Below, piece by piece: positions 14,835 to 22,531 of a stretch of DNA of 33,304 nucleotides. The position numbers and the translations under genes were made by a program. The stretch's first letter is position 1; the number at the start of each line of letters is the position of its first letter. Source of the DNA: UBA2428 sp002343545 (GTDB taxonomy: Bacteria > Bdellovibrionota > UBA2428); NCBI GenBank assembly GCA_937952285.1, contig CALFZE010000110.1:1-33304 (forward strand). Reading direction: 5' to 3'. The notes under the pieces were generated by a model. The model did not search any database and was not told the DNA's origin. It saw only the letters and a program-made list of their open reading frames with translations.

Positions 14835-16342
14835 TCCTTCTCGCGCGGGCCGCCTCGGCGGCCCTCCTTTTCGGCGTGACCGCGACGGCGTGGGCGACGC
14901 GCGGTCCGCCGCCTTGCTCGACGAGATCCGCGGACGCGGCACCCCGTCGGGACGAAGCCTACGCCGACTATCGGACCCGCGTTCAGCGCGAGGCTTGCGT
15001 GAAGCCCTGGACGATCCTCGTCTACATGGCGGCCGATAACGATCTCGGGCCTTACGCTTTCTGGGACCTCTACGAAATGGAGGCGGCCTTCGGGGAAGCC
15101 ACGCGTCGCGCGGGCTCCACGCCGCAGCTCGACGTCGTCGTCCAGCTCGACGCGCCCGGCGCGGGCGGCCTCGCTCGCTACCATATGTTCCAGGGCACGC
15201 GCCCCTTCGTGACGAAGCGCCTCGAGGACTTCCGGCGCGCGGATTTCGCCAGCGTAGAGTCCCCGCTCGTCGAAACGCTCCCCGAGGCCAATTCGGCCGA
15301 TCCGGCGACGCTCGAGAGTTTTCTCGCCTGGGGCGCCGAACGCTACCCCTCCGAGAACCTCATGGTGGTCCTTTGGGGGCACGGATCGGGTTGGAGCCCC
15401 AAGCCGCGGCGTCACCGCGAGGGCAGCGACGCGAAGATCGCGGCCGGCGGCATCGCCTTCGACGACACGAGCCGCGACGTCATGGCGGTCGGTTCGCTCG
15501 CGGAGCGCCTGAAGGACTTCGTGAAGAACGCGCGCGGCGGCCGCAAGATCGACGTGCTTTCGATGGATGCCTGCCTCATGCAGATGGCCGAGGTACTGAC
15601 GGAACTCGCGCCCACGGCCCGTTACGCGGTCGGGACGACCGATATCCAATCCCATCTGGGGTTGCCGTACCGTCGCCTGCTCTGGGAAATGAACAAGAAT
15701 TCCTACCTGGGGCTCAAGCGCTCGGCGCCGCCCACGGCGGACGATGCCTATCTCGTGGCGAAGATGATCCCGACGCTTTTCAAGGCGAGTCTCAACGGAG
15801 GGCGCTCGACGCAAGGCCGGGTGGACGCGGACTCGTATAAGACGCTCACTTCGAGCTCTTACCACCTGGGCGAACTCGAAAGCGAACTCGTGCGAAAGGC
15901 GTTGCCGCAACTCGCGCGCGCCTTGGAAGCGTGGATGCTGAGCGATTCGATCCGGACTTTGGACGTACGCGCCGTGCTCGGACAGATGGACGCGCGCAGC
16001 TACCAAGGCAGCGCGCAGGATCTGGGGGCCTTTTCCTCGCTCGTGCGCCAGCTTCTCGATCGCGCCGAAGTTGATCCCGGCAAGTTCGATCGCCCCACCG
16101 AAAACCTTCGCAAGGCGCTGAACGACGTGGACGACGCCCTCCGACGCGCGGTCGTCGCGACGGCCTTCGGTTCGGATTACACGAAGCCTGGCCAAGACCT
16201 CTTCCTGCTCGGCTACCGCGGCCTCTCGATGTGGCTGCCGCCGAACGCCGAAGAGCTGCGCGCCCGCTACCCCGACTTTTCAACGTCGACCCTCTACCGC
16301 ACGACGAACTGGGGCCAATGGCTCCGCCGCGCTTATCGCTAA
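14831..16342 (+). CDS. Secreted clostripain-family (C11) cysteine protease
   Basis: This 503-residue protein has an N-terminal signal segment (ends near TATAWA, residue 21). The C11 opening motif is WTILVYMAADNDLGPY (60-75). The catalytic His184 lies in VVLWGHGSGW and the nucleophile Cys248 in LSMDACLMQMAEV. Clostripain-type enzymes cut after Arg or Lys and are often activated by self-cleavage. The translational overlap with a transglutaminase suggests that it processes or co-acts with that protein, but no direct evidence is present. The start is GTG at 14831. A long hairpin follows 13 bases after the stop and may end transcription. Confidence 0.88.
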   Translation: MILLARAASAALLFGVTATAWATRGPPPCSTRSADAAPRRDEAYADYRTRVQREACVKPWTILVYMAADNDLGPYAFWDLYEMEAAFGEATRRAGSTPQLDVVVQLDAPGAGGLARYHMFQGTRPFVTKRLEDFRRADFASVESPLVETLPEANSADPATLESFLAWGAERYPSENLMVVLWGHGSGWSPKPRRHREGSDAKIAAGGIAFDDTSRDVMAVGSLAERLKDFVKNARGGRKIDVLSMDACLMQMAEVLTELAPTARYAVGTTDIQSHLGLPYRRLLWEMNKNSYLGLKRSAPPTADDAYLVAKMIPTLFKASLNGGRSTQGRVDADSYKTLTSSSYHLGELESELVRKALPQLARALEAWMLSDSIRTLDVRAVLGQMDARSYQGSAQDLGAFSSLVRQLLDRAEVDPGKFDRPTENLRKALNDVDDALRRAVVATAFGSDYTKPGQDLFLLGYRGLSMWLPPNAEELRARYPDFSTSTLYRTTNWGQWLRRAYR

Positions 16343-16355
16343 GGGCGTCCGCTAA

Positions 16356-16429
16356 GGGTGTCAGGCGCTTTTTGGTAGCGCGCTTGCGTCAAATGACGCG
16401 AGGGCGCTACCAAAAAGCGCCTGACGCCC
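16356..16429. repeat. Long inverted repeat: 35-bp stem, 4-base loop
   Basis: Positions 16356-16390 pair with 16395-16429, leaving the loop AAAT. Of 35 pairs, only one is a mismatch (G-G at 16382/16403) and two are G-U wobbles. The outer arm reads TCAGGCGCTTTTTGGTAGCG and its complement. It sits between convergent genes (the clostripain-like gene ends at 16342, DUF503 ends at 16431), so it could be a bidirectional terminator. No U-tract follows either arm, and the length and near-perfection are more like a palindromic dispersed element. Only one copy occurs in the window. Confidence 0.9.
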
Positions 16430-16430
16430 C

Positions 16431-16721
16431 TCAGAAGCCGAGGACGTCGATTTCTTCGGTGACGACGCGGGCGAAGGATGTTTCGTCGATGTGCTTCGCG
16501 ACTTGCGTGAGTTTGGCACGGGCTTCGTCGCGTTCGGCGGCGCAGAGCGAAAGGCCGAGCACGCAGCGCTCGGGGTCATCGAAGTCCTCGACCTCCGAAA
16601 TGGAAACGTTGAATTCCTTGCGGACGTTCTTGATGAGGAGCTTGAGCTGCGCGCGCTTTTCCGTGACTTCGTCGTTGCCGTAGAAATCGAGCACGAGTTT
16701 TGCCGCCGCCACGAAGAACAT
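16431..16721 (-). CDS. DUF503 (YlxP-like) protein
   Basis: This small protein of 96 residues matches the DUF503/YlxP pattern. A beta strand is followed by EKRAQLKLLIKNVRKEFNVS, ISEVEDFDDPERCVLGLSLC and a C-terminal amphipathic end. YlxP is often found beside infB and rbfA and is thought to act in RNA or ribosome-related processes, but its function is not settled. Here it stands alone. No Shine-Dalgarno precedes the ATG at 16719-16721; instead, TGCTAAACT, an extended -10, ends six bases upstream, so the mRNA may be leaderless. The stop codon begins immediately outside the long hairpin. Confidence 0.8.
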   Translation of the reverse strand: MFFVAAAKLVLDFYGNDEVTEKRAQLKLLIKNVRKEFNVSISEVEDFDDPERCVLGLSLCAAERDEARAKLTQVAKHIDETSFARVVTEEIDVLGF

Positions 16722-16727
16722 GCGCCG

Positions 16728-16736
16728 AGTTTAGCA
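16728..16736 (-). promoter_or_regulatory. Extended -10 for the DUF503 gene, leaderless start likely
   Basis: The minus-strand sequence TGCTAAACT (TG-n-TAAACT) ends six bases before the start codon, placing the expected transcription start on the A of the ATG. No good -35 hexamer was found at 16-18 bases, as is allowed for extended -10 promoters. Confidence 0.4.
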
Positions 16737-16844
16737 CGACGTCTCGGTTCGGAGATTTTCGTGTATTCTCCAAGTCTTCGCTTTGTATTCTTGTCGGCTG
16801 GCGTCGCCCGCGGCTTCCGGTAGCTTGGGATCAGGAGGAACGAA

Positions 16845-17543
16845 ATGAAACGATGGAAGAATGCTCTGGCGTCTCTGGGACTAGCGCTAAGCCTGCCGGT
16901 TTTTGCGGGCTCTGGGTTGGAGTTCGAAGCAAGGGCTCCCTTTACTTGGGCGTACCCCCTGTCGGGTGCCACGAAGACGGCCGAAGAACCGCGCGAGCCG
17001 GTGGATCCCGTTCGTCTCGAATCCGCGCAAGGCACTATCGTTCGTGTCCAGTGGTCGTGCCACACGACGGAAAACCTGACGAATTGCCGGAGTACCGAGG
17101 AAGTGGTTTCTCGCTTCACGGTTCTCCAACGTGTTTACGATATTCGCGATCTTGACCCGAATGGGCCGCCACGTGCCATCGAAGGAAGTCGCGTCGAGAT
17201 GCGCTCGGTCGACGAAAATAACCGTACTTTACGTCTGCAAGTGAACTTGGCATCGGTCATTTTTCGAAGTCGCGATCCGGGGCTGGCGCCCGGGCATGAT
17301 CTGCGTGGGTTCTACGCGAGCTATTACATCGACGACGGCGAAGGCGGTTTGCCTCCGGGCGTACGTGACGGCCAACGGCAGTCTGGCGCGAGTGCTTTCA
17401 CCAAAGACCTCGAGAGCCCGGGTATCCTGCTGAGCGCCGATACGTGGCCCCACTTCCGTAGCGGGTCGAGCGAGAGCTTCGTGACCTTTCGCGTGAATAT
17501 TGAGTTCTCGAAAGTAGCGCCGACCCGGAAGTCGACGCCATGA
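16845..17543 (+). CDS. Secreted protein of unknown function
   Basis: The 232-residue protein begins with a Sec signal peptide (MKRWKNALASLGLALSLPVF, cut near FAGS). The mature part is mostly beta-prone, with two cysteines close together (WSCHTTENLTNCRS) that may pair. No family was recognised. The ATG at 16845 has AGGAGG nearby (16831-16838 area). Its stop overlaps the next start (ATGA at 17540-17543), placing it first in a three-gene operon with another secreted protein and a TIGR02147 regulator. The 123 bases upstream, shared with DUF503, contain a TGTATTCT element near 16760 that could serve as a -10. Confidence 0.75.
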   Translation: MKRWKNALASLGLALSLPVFAGSGLEFEARAPFTWAYPLSGATKTAEEPREPVDPVRLESAQGTIVRVQWSCHTTENLTNCRSTEEVVSRFTVLQRVYDIRDLDPNGPPRAIEGSRVEMRSVDENNRTLRLQVNLASVIFRSRDPGLAPGHDLRGFYASYYIDDGEGGLPPGVRDGQRQSGASAFTKDLESPGILLSADTWPHFRSGSSESFVTFRVNIEFSKVAPTRKSTP

Positions 17544-18076
17544 GGCTTCTTTCACTGCGCGTGCTCGCCCTCACTCTTTCCTTGGGCGCGGCCGCGACGG
17601 CGGGAGCCATCTCTCGGGTCGGAAACTCGAGCATCGTGGACGAAGCGACCCGCTTTCGTTCGGATTATCCGGCGGGTTTTGCGATCTTCCGGGCGCTCGC
17701 GGATGGTTCGGCCCTGGAGCTCCAGACGCCCCCACGCTTCTCATGGCCGACGGGCGAACCGAGAAGCTACAAGCTCCGGCTTCAGCGCTTCGAGCGGCTC
17801 TTTCCCGACCTTGTGAACCTCTCGGCCGAAAACATTCGCGAAGTCTTCTTGGCGCAACCCGAGAAACTTTGGTGGGAACTACGTACCGCGGACGACTGCC
17901 TCCTGGGCTTCGCGAGCGAGGAAGGTTCGCTCTACCAAGTCGTGACGACGTGGGGCGGCGGCCGCGGACTGGTGCTGCTCGGCGAGAAGGATCCCGACGT
18001 GCAGCGGGGCATGCGCGAGATCTTGCGCTCCATGCGACTCGGGGAAGGAGCTTGCGCTTGGGCGCTGCCGCACTGA
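17540..18076 (+). CDS. Secreted protein of unknown function
   Basis: The protein has 178 residues with a signal peptide (MRLLSLRVLALTLSLGAAA, cut near AGA). The mature part includes a Trp-rich stretch (EKLWWELRTADDCLLGFAS) and a single cysteine there, plus one near the C-terminus. No family was recognised. The ATG overlaps the stop of the preceding gene. Near its 3' end GGGGAAGGAG (18041-18050) serves as the likely Shine-Dalgarno of the next gene, so the three are translationally linked. Confidence 0.72.
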   Translation: MRLLSLRVLALTLSLGAAATAGAISRVGNSSIVDEATRFRSDYPAGFAIFRALADGSALELQTPPRFSWPTGEPRSYKLRLQRFERLFPDLVNLSAENIREVFLAQPEKLWWELRTADDCLLGFASEEGSLYQVVTTWGGGRGLVLLGEKDPDVQRGMREILRSMRLGEGACAWALPH

Positions 18077-18906
18077 AGTCCGTGACGCCGCCGCCGAATC
18101 TTCTCGCCTTTGGCGACTATCGGGAGTTTTTGGCGGCGTTCTATCGCCATCGGAAGTCGCAACGGGCGGGCTTCTCGTTCCGTTCCTTTGCCGAAAAGGC
18201 CGGCTTCTCGAGTCCGAACTACCTGCAGCTCGTCATCCAGGGGAAGCGTAACCTCTCGACGGACTCGGCGCCTCGGGTCGCGCGCGCCCTCGGGCTAAAG
18301 TCGAGCGAAGCGGCGTACTTCGTGGCGCTCGTTCGCAACGCGAACGCTTCGAGCGGCGAGGATCGGGAGCGAAGCGAACGGGAACGGCTGCGGCTGGCCA
18401 AGGTCCTCGTGGCGAAGACGATTCCGACGGCGCGGGCCGAGGTGCTTTCGAAGTGGTACTTGCTTCCGATCCGCGAGCTCTGCCTTTTTCCGGACTTCGA
18501 GGCGTCGGGAGACTGGATCTCGGCGAAACTGCGCGGGCTCGTCACGCCCGGCGAGGCCGAAGAAGGTCTGCGCACGCTCCTGCGGGCGGGATTTCTCGTC
18601 GAGCGCGGCGGGCGACTCGTTTGCGAGGACCCCGTCGTGGAAACGCCGCCGGATGGCTTTGACGCGCTTCGCGTGCTCGGGCTTCACCGCGAGACGCTCG
18701 CGACTTGGATCCGTCTGCTCGAGGGCCTCGCAACGAGCGAACGTGAATTGGGGCTCGTCAACATCCCCATTTCGAAGGACAAGCTCCCCGAACTCAAGCG
18801 CCGGGTCAGGGCCTTTCAGGACGAGATCATCGGTTGGCTGCAGGACGAAAAGAACCCCGAGGAGCTCGTGCAGCTCGGGAGCTACGTCGTTCCGATTTCT
18901 CGCTAG
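18058..18906 (+). CDS. TIGR02147-family regulator
   Basis: The 282-residue protein starts with the family opening NLLAFGDYREFLAAFYRHRK. A helix-turn-helix-like segment follows (FSFRSFAEKAGFSSPNYLQL and VIQGKRNLSTDSAPRVARAL), then a longer C-terminal domain of the DUF4423 type. The family is abundant in Fibrobacter and Bdellovibrio relatives and is believed to be regulatory; targets are unknown. The TTG at 18058-18060 is chosen because GGAAGGAG ends seven bases upstream, inside the previous gene. GTG at 18082, after the upstream stop, lacks a good Shine-Dalgarno but would also keep the domain whole. It probably controls the two secreted genes ahead of it, which is inference from the operon. 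Confidence 0.82.
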   Translation: MGAAALKSVTPPPNLLAFGDYREFLAAFYRHRKSQRAGFSFRSFAEKAGFSSPNYLQLVIQGKRNLSTDSAPRVARALGLKSSEAAYFVALVRNANASSGEDRERSERERLRLAKVLVAKTIPTARAEVLSKWYLLPIRELCLFPDFEASGDWISAKLRGLVTPGEAEEGLRTLLRAGFLVERGGRLVCEDPVVETPPDGFDALRVLGLHRETLATWIRLLEGLATSERELGLVNIPISKDKLPELKRRVRAFQDEIIGWLQDEKNPEELVQLGSYVVPISR

Positions 18907-18928
18907 GGAAGGGTCGTTCCGTTCGCGC

Positions 18929-18956
18929 CTGACCCAAGTCTGAAGAAACTTATGCT
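18929..18956 (+). promoter_or_regulatory. Possible promoter for the beta-amylase gene
   Basis: CTGACC (18929-18934) and TATGCT (18951-18956) are 16 bases apart. Both are imperfect matches to sigma-70 elements. The resulting leader to the ATG at 19001 would be about 38 bases. Confidence 0.3.
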
Positions 18957-19000
18957 CCTTGTCCCTCGTGTCTTCGGCACCGCCTACCGATCATGGGGGT

Positions 19001-20491
19001 ATGAGAAAGACACCGTTCGCGATCGTGCTCGCCCTTTTCGTGTCTTGCGCCACCCCAAAGACGATGAGTCCCTCCGAAGATCGTCGGCCGCAGGCGCTGC
19101 CCGGGGCCACGATGCCCGCCCGCCGCAGTTTCGCCGTCATGGGGCCCTTGCTCGTCGGGCGGCCCGACCAGGTCCGGGCGATCGAGTCGACCGGGGAGTG
19201 GGGGCGCTTTGCGGAGCAACTCGCGTTCTACAAGGGCATCGGCGTCGAGGCCGTCTCGACGGATGTCTGGTGGGGGCTCGTCGAGCCCCGGGACAACCAG
19301 TTTCGGTGGGACTACTACCGCAAAATCGCCGATCACATCGCGGCCGCGGGCCTGAAGTGGGTACCGATCCTTTCTTTCCACCAATGCGGCGGGAACGTGG
19401 GGGACACCTGCGACGTGCCGTTGCCGGAGTGGATCTGGCGCAAGTACGCTTCGCTCGCTCCCGACGGGGTCCAGTTCAAGAGCAAGCAGGGCAATCTGAG
19501 TCGCGAATCGATCTCGGTCTGGGGAAGCCAGCGAGCGTTGGTCGAGTACCGGGACTTCATGACGCGTTTCCAGCTGGCCTTCGCGGATCGAGCCTCGCTC
19601 ATCGCCGAGATCAACGTGAGTCTCGGGCCGGCCGGGGAACTTCGGTATCCCTCCTACAACTCACACGACGTGGGGACGGGTTACCCGACGCAAGGAGCTT
19701 TTCAGGCCTACTCGGGCCTCGCGCTGCGGGACTATCGCGAATTCCTTCGTCGGCGTTACGGAACCACGTCTCGGGTCGAGCGAGAGTACGGACTCTCCGG
19801 TCTGCGGGGTTGGGACGACGTCATGCCGCCGAGCGGGGCGGGCGAAGTTTTCGGGAGCGCCAAATCGAGCGAAAATCCGCGTCGGCGGGACTTCCTCGAG
19901 TGGTACGCGGACTCCCTTCGCCGGCACGGCGAGCGCATTCTGAGGACGGCCTTCGAGATCTTCGGGGCCGAACGTTCGACCCTCCGCGAGATTCCCATCG
20001 GCGCGAAGATTCCTGGTATCCATTGGCGGATGGGGACGCGTCGGGGTGCGGGGGCGGAATTCTCGGATCGCGGCGCGGAAATCACGGCGGGGCTTATCTC
20101 GGCGGATCTTCGGGATTGGGGCGAAGCGAAGGGCTACGGTTACCGGCCGTTGCTCGAGATGTTCTCTCGGCTCGCGCGGTCGCCCAAATCCCCGCCCTTC
20201 GTCCTGCACTTCACTTGCCTCGAAATGAAAGACGGCGAAGGGGACCCGCGCGCGCAGTCCCTCGCGAACAGTCTCGTTCGTTGGGTCGGTCGAGAGGCCG
20301 TCCGTCAGGGCCTGACGATCAAAGGCGAGAACGCTCTCTCGGGGACGCTCGGCGGACGCGAGGCCTGGCGCACGATGGAAGAGGCACTCCGCGAAGGCGG
20401 CTACTCGGGCCTCACGGTCTTGCGGATGGACGAGCTCTTCGGAAACCGCACGGGCCGCGAGGAGTTCGAGGCCCTCATCTCCCGCAATTGA
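19001..20491 (+). CDS. Beta-amylase (glycoside hydrolase family 14), probable lipoprotein
   Basis: It releases maltose from non-reducing ends of alpha-1,4-glucans. Family 14 landmarks in this 496-residue protein are GVEAVSTDVWWGLVEP, ILSFHQCGGNVGD, the catalytic-acid segment INVSLGPAGELRYPSY (Glu213), KIPGIHWRMG, and the catalytic base in TIKGENALSG (Glu443). The N-terminus MRKTPFAIVLALFVSC reads as a lipoprotein signal with Cys16 as the lipidated residue, although the -3 position is Phe. Export to the envelope would let it act on external starch or glycogen. The ATG at 19001 is chosen because it begins the signal peptide; the frame opens 14 codons earlier. GH14 is common in plants and rare in bacteria. 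Confidence 0.92.
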   Translation: MRKTPFAIVLALFVSCATPKTMSPSEDRRPQALPGATMPARRSFAVMGPLLVGRPDQVRAIESTGEWGRFAEQLAFYKGIGVEAVSTDVWWGLVEPRDNQFRWDYYRKIADHIAAAGLKWVPILSFHQCGGNVGDTCDVPLPEWIWRKYASLAPDGVQFKSKQGNLSRESISVWGSQRALVEYRDFMTRFQLAFADRASLIAEINVSLGPAGELRYPSYNSHDVGTGYPTQGAFQAYSGLALRDYREFLRRRYGTTSRVEREYGLSGLRGWDDVMPPSGAGEVFGSAKSSENPRRRDFLEWYADSLRRHGERILRTAFEIFGAERSTLREIPIGAKIPGIHWRMGTRRGAGAEFSDRGAEITAGLISADLRDWGEAKGYGYRPLLEMFSRLARSPKSPPFVLHFTCLEMKDGEGDPRAQSLANSLVRWVGREAVRQGLTIKGENALSGTLGGREAWRTMEEALREGGYSGLTVLRMDELFGNRTGREEFEALISRN

Positions 20492-20492
20492 A

Positions 20493-20515
20493 AAAAAGGA
20501 ACCGGACGCCTTTTT
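20493..20515. terminator. Small bidirectional terminator-like hairpin
   Basis: AAAAAGG (20493-20499) pairs with CCTTTTT (20509-20515) around a nine-base loop. It lies exactly between the converging beta-amylase and thioesterase genes, overlapping both stop regions. The stem is weak (two G-C pairs), but U-tracts occur in both directions. Confidence 0.4.
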
Positions 20516-20978
20516 ACCAGCGGTGGTGGGCCGGGTGGCCGGGTTTGACCGCGACGAAGAGACCGCGGCAGGTTGCGCAGACTTTGCCGTCGGCCTCGAG
20601 CGTCGCTTCGACGACGGCGCGATCGGGCTTGGACTCGACGACGCGCGCCTCGAGGTGCAGCGTGGCTCCGCTCGGCGTGGGGCGCAGGAGCTTGACGTGG
20701 TAGTCGGCCGTCACGGTGCAAGGCGGAGCGTCTTCGCCCGCCTGCTTCATGAGGTGCCACGCGGCCGTCCAGTTGGAGTGGCAGTCGAGCAGCGAGCCGA
20801 TGATGCCACCGTTCACCATGCCCGGAAAGGCCTCGTGGTGAGGCTCCGCCTTCCAATCGCAAACGAGGCGATCGCCGCGGTCGTGGCTTCGGATGCGAAG
20901 CCCTTTGTCGTTGGCGGGACCGCAACCGTAGCAAGCGCTTTGCGGAGCGTAGCGCTCCTGGACGGACTTCTCGCTCAT
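20514..20978 (-). CDS. PaaI-like hotdog-fold thioesterase
   Basis: The 154-residue protein belongs to the 4HBT/PaaI-type acyl-CoA thioesterases. The opening ACYGCGPANDKGLRIRSH and the central helix segment GMVNGGIIGSLLDCHSNWTA, with the expected Asn and Asp/Glu-region residues, are typical. The C-terminal half has the usual beta strands (TVTADYHVKLLRPTPSGATL). The substrate is unknown. The ATG at 20976-20978 lies only 22 bases from the ATG of the divergent DUF2007 protein, so there is no room for a separate leader and promoter on each side; no clear Shine-Dalgarno is present. Confidence 0.85.
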   Translation of the reverse strand: MSEKSVQERYAPQSACYGCGPANDKGLRIRSHDRGDRLVCDWKAEPHHEAFPGMVNGGIIGSLLDCHSNWTAAWHLMKQAGEDAPPCTVTADYHVKLLRPTPSGATLHLEARVVESKPDRAVVEATLEADGKVCATCRGLFVAVKPGHPAHHRW

Positions 20979-21000
20979 GCGATGCTAAGTTAGTCCACGA

Positions 21001-21534
21001 ATGGACGCTTGGACAGAGCTGCTCAGGTTCCCGAACGCGCCCGCCGCGCAACTCATCGCCGGCTTCCTGAAGGGCGAAGGGATCCACGTCGAGCTCTTCG
21101 GCGTGCACGTGAACAACGTTTTGCCGCACCTCCACGATTCCACGGTCCGGCTTATGGTGCGCGAGACCCAGTTGCGCAAAGCGCGCGAGCTTCTCGAGTC
21201 GGGCGCCCATCGCGCTTTCGTCTCGGAAACGGCGATGGCTATGAACGAAGTCATCCAGGAAGACGCGCGACCGCCCAAGCCCGACCAGGATCCCGACGCG
21301 GCCTTCCTGCCGGCCGACGTCGAGCTGCGTCGCGCGGCGGCCTGCGCCGTGTTGGGCTTCTTCTTTTTGCCGGGGATCTCGTCCCTCTTCGCGCTCTACT
21401 TTTTGTTCCGGGCTTTCCGCGCGGGTCGCTTCGCGCGCCCCGAATCGCTGCGCTACCGCGTGGCGCTCACGCTCGCCTTCGCGGCGGCCGGACTCGCCTT
21501 CGCGTTCTTCCTGCTCCGCGCCTGGCTGCGTTAG
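21001..21534 (+). CDS. DUF2007-domain membrane protein
   Basis: Residues 1-70 match the DUF2007 pattern (putative signal-transducing domain): APAAQLIAGFLKGEGIHVEL, then a VRLMVRETQLRKARELLES segment. A linker with PPKPDQDPD follows, then two predicted membrane helices (about 118-140, ACAVLGFFFLPGISSLFALY, and about 155-175, VALTLAFAAAGLAFAFFLLR). The function is unknown; DUF2007 proteins are often tied to metal or stress responses, but nothing here shows that. It diverges from the thioesterase and converges with the LysR gene (30 bases). Confidence 0.75.
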   Translation: MDAWTELLRFPNAPAAQLIAGFLKGEGIHVELFGVHVNNVLPHLHDSTVRLMVRETQLRKARELLESGAHRAFVSETAMAMNEVIQEDARPPKPDQDPDAAFLPADVELRRAAACAVLGFFFLPGISSLFALYFLFRAFRAGRFARPESLRYRVALTLAFAAAGLAFAFFLLRAWLR

Positions 21535-21564
21535 CGAGCCCGCATCTCGTCGGGCGGGAGCTCC

Positions 21565-22437
21565 TCAGGGCCAGATCCCCGAAATCCGTTTTTCAAGTGC
21601 CGTGAGCGGCGGTGGCAGGGGACGCTCGTTCAACGAGACGGCGTGGATCTCGACGCTCGCTTTCCATCCCCGAATCGGCATCGCGACGAGCTCCTTGCGG
21701 GGCGATCCTTCGATCAGATCCAAGGGGAGCAGGGTCCACCCCTCACTCGCGCCGAGCCAGCGCGCGGCGACATCGTAGGCGTCGTAGAGAAAAACGGGAT
21801 CGGCTTCAATCCCGCGGCGGGCGAGTTCGGGATGTCGCTCGCAAACCTCGAGGCCCGAAAAGGCGCGGGGCGCCGCGAAAGGAAGCGAGCCCAGCCGCTT
21901 GGGGTCGGCGTTCCCGGCGAGGGGGTGCTTTTTGCGAACGACGACGGAAAGCGGAAGCCTGGCGAGGACGGATCGTCGAAGCTGAGGATGGGGATTCGAC
22001 GAAAGGGCCAAACCCCAGTCGAGCTCGCCCTTGAGCACGGCTCCGAGAACGTCGGCCGATCGCATGGAATAAAGCGTGAACTCGATCTCATCGCCCGCGT
22101 GGTCGGCGAGGGAGGCGGCCACTCTCCCGACGAGAAGGCCGTGGCCGGCGCCCAGGACGAGGCGTCCCTTCCAAGGAAGCTCGGGCCTTCGCAGCGTCGT
22201 GCGGGCTTCTTCGATGCGGCCGAGGATGGCTTCGGCGTGGGTGACGAGCGTCCGTCCGTGCGGCGTGAGGAAGATGCGGCGCCCCCGTTTTTCGAAGAGC
22301 GCGTGACCCAGGTCGATCTCGAGCTGCCGGATCCCGTGCGAGAGCGCGCTGGGCGTGAGACGCAGGCGGGCGGCGGCGCGCCCGAGATGCTCTTGCCGCG
22401 CGACCTCGAGGAATTGCTGGAGTTGTTCGCTTTTCAT
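21565..22437 (-). CDS. LysR-family transcriptional regulator
   Basis: The 290-residue protein has an N-terminal winged helix-turn-helix (residues 1-60: LQQFLEVARQEHLGRAAARL, RLTPSALSHGIRQLEIDLGH, ALFEKRGRRIFLTPHGRTLV). The effector-binding domain follows (RLVLGAGHGLLVGRVAASLA onwards). LysR proteins usually control a divergent neighbour and themselves. The neighbour here is the secreted protein at 22532, across a 94-base AT-rich gap. The ATG at 22435-22437 has no Shine-Dalgarno; GATAAT lies 11 bases upstream on the minus strand, so the leader would be very short. Confidence 0.93.
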   Translation of the reverse strand: MKSEQLQQFLEVARQEHLGRAAARLRLTPSALSHGIRQLEIDLGHALFEKRGRRIFLTPHGRTLVTHAEAILGRIEEARTTLRRPELPWKGRLVLGAGHGLLVGRVAASLADHAGDEIEFTLYSMRSADVLGAVLKGELDWGLALSSNPHPQLRRSVLARLPLSVVVRKKHPLAGNADPKRLGSLPFAAPRAFSGLEVCERHPELARRGIEADPVFLYDAYDVAARWLGASEGWTLLPLDLIEGSPRKELVAMPIRGWKASVEIHAVSLNERPLPPPLTALEKRISGIWP

Positions 22438-22453
22438 AATCGTTAAAAATTAT
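22436..22453. promoter_or_regulatory. Candidate LysR-type operator dyad
   Basis: ATAAT (22436-22440) and ATTAT (22449-22453) form a dyad with an 8-base spacer, overlapping the LysR start codon and its likely -10. Further AT-rich repeats (GAAATTTT twice at about 22468-22483) lie toward the divergent gene. LysR-family sites typically contain interrupted AT-rich dyads; binding here is inference. Confidence 0.25.
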
Positions 22454-22531
22454 CGGATGATTTTGCGGGAAATTTTGAAATTTTCTGAAAGATACGTTTT
22501 CGCTAATGCGGGGAGTCACAAGGAGATACTC

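Noticed and set aside
12843..14942. 699-codon minus-strand open frame across the transglutaminase gene
   Set aside because: Composition is Arg/Val/Asp/Leu-rich without motifs, and it opposes a gene with a signal peptide and a catalytic triad.
18952..20703. 583-codon open frame in another frame of the beta-amylase gene
   Set aside because: The GH14 motifs are in the neighbouring frame; this one is Arg/Gly/Ser-rich with no motifs.
21535..21564. Terminator between the DUF2007 and LysR genes
   Set aside because: Only a five-pair GCCCG/CGGGC stem without a T-tract is visible.
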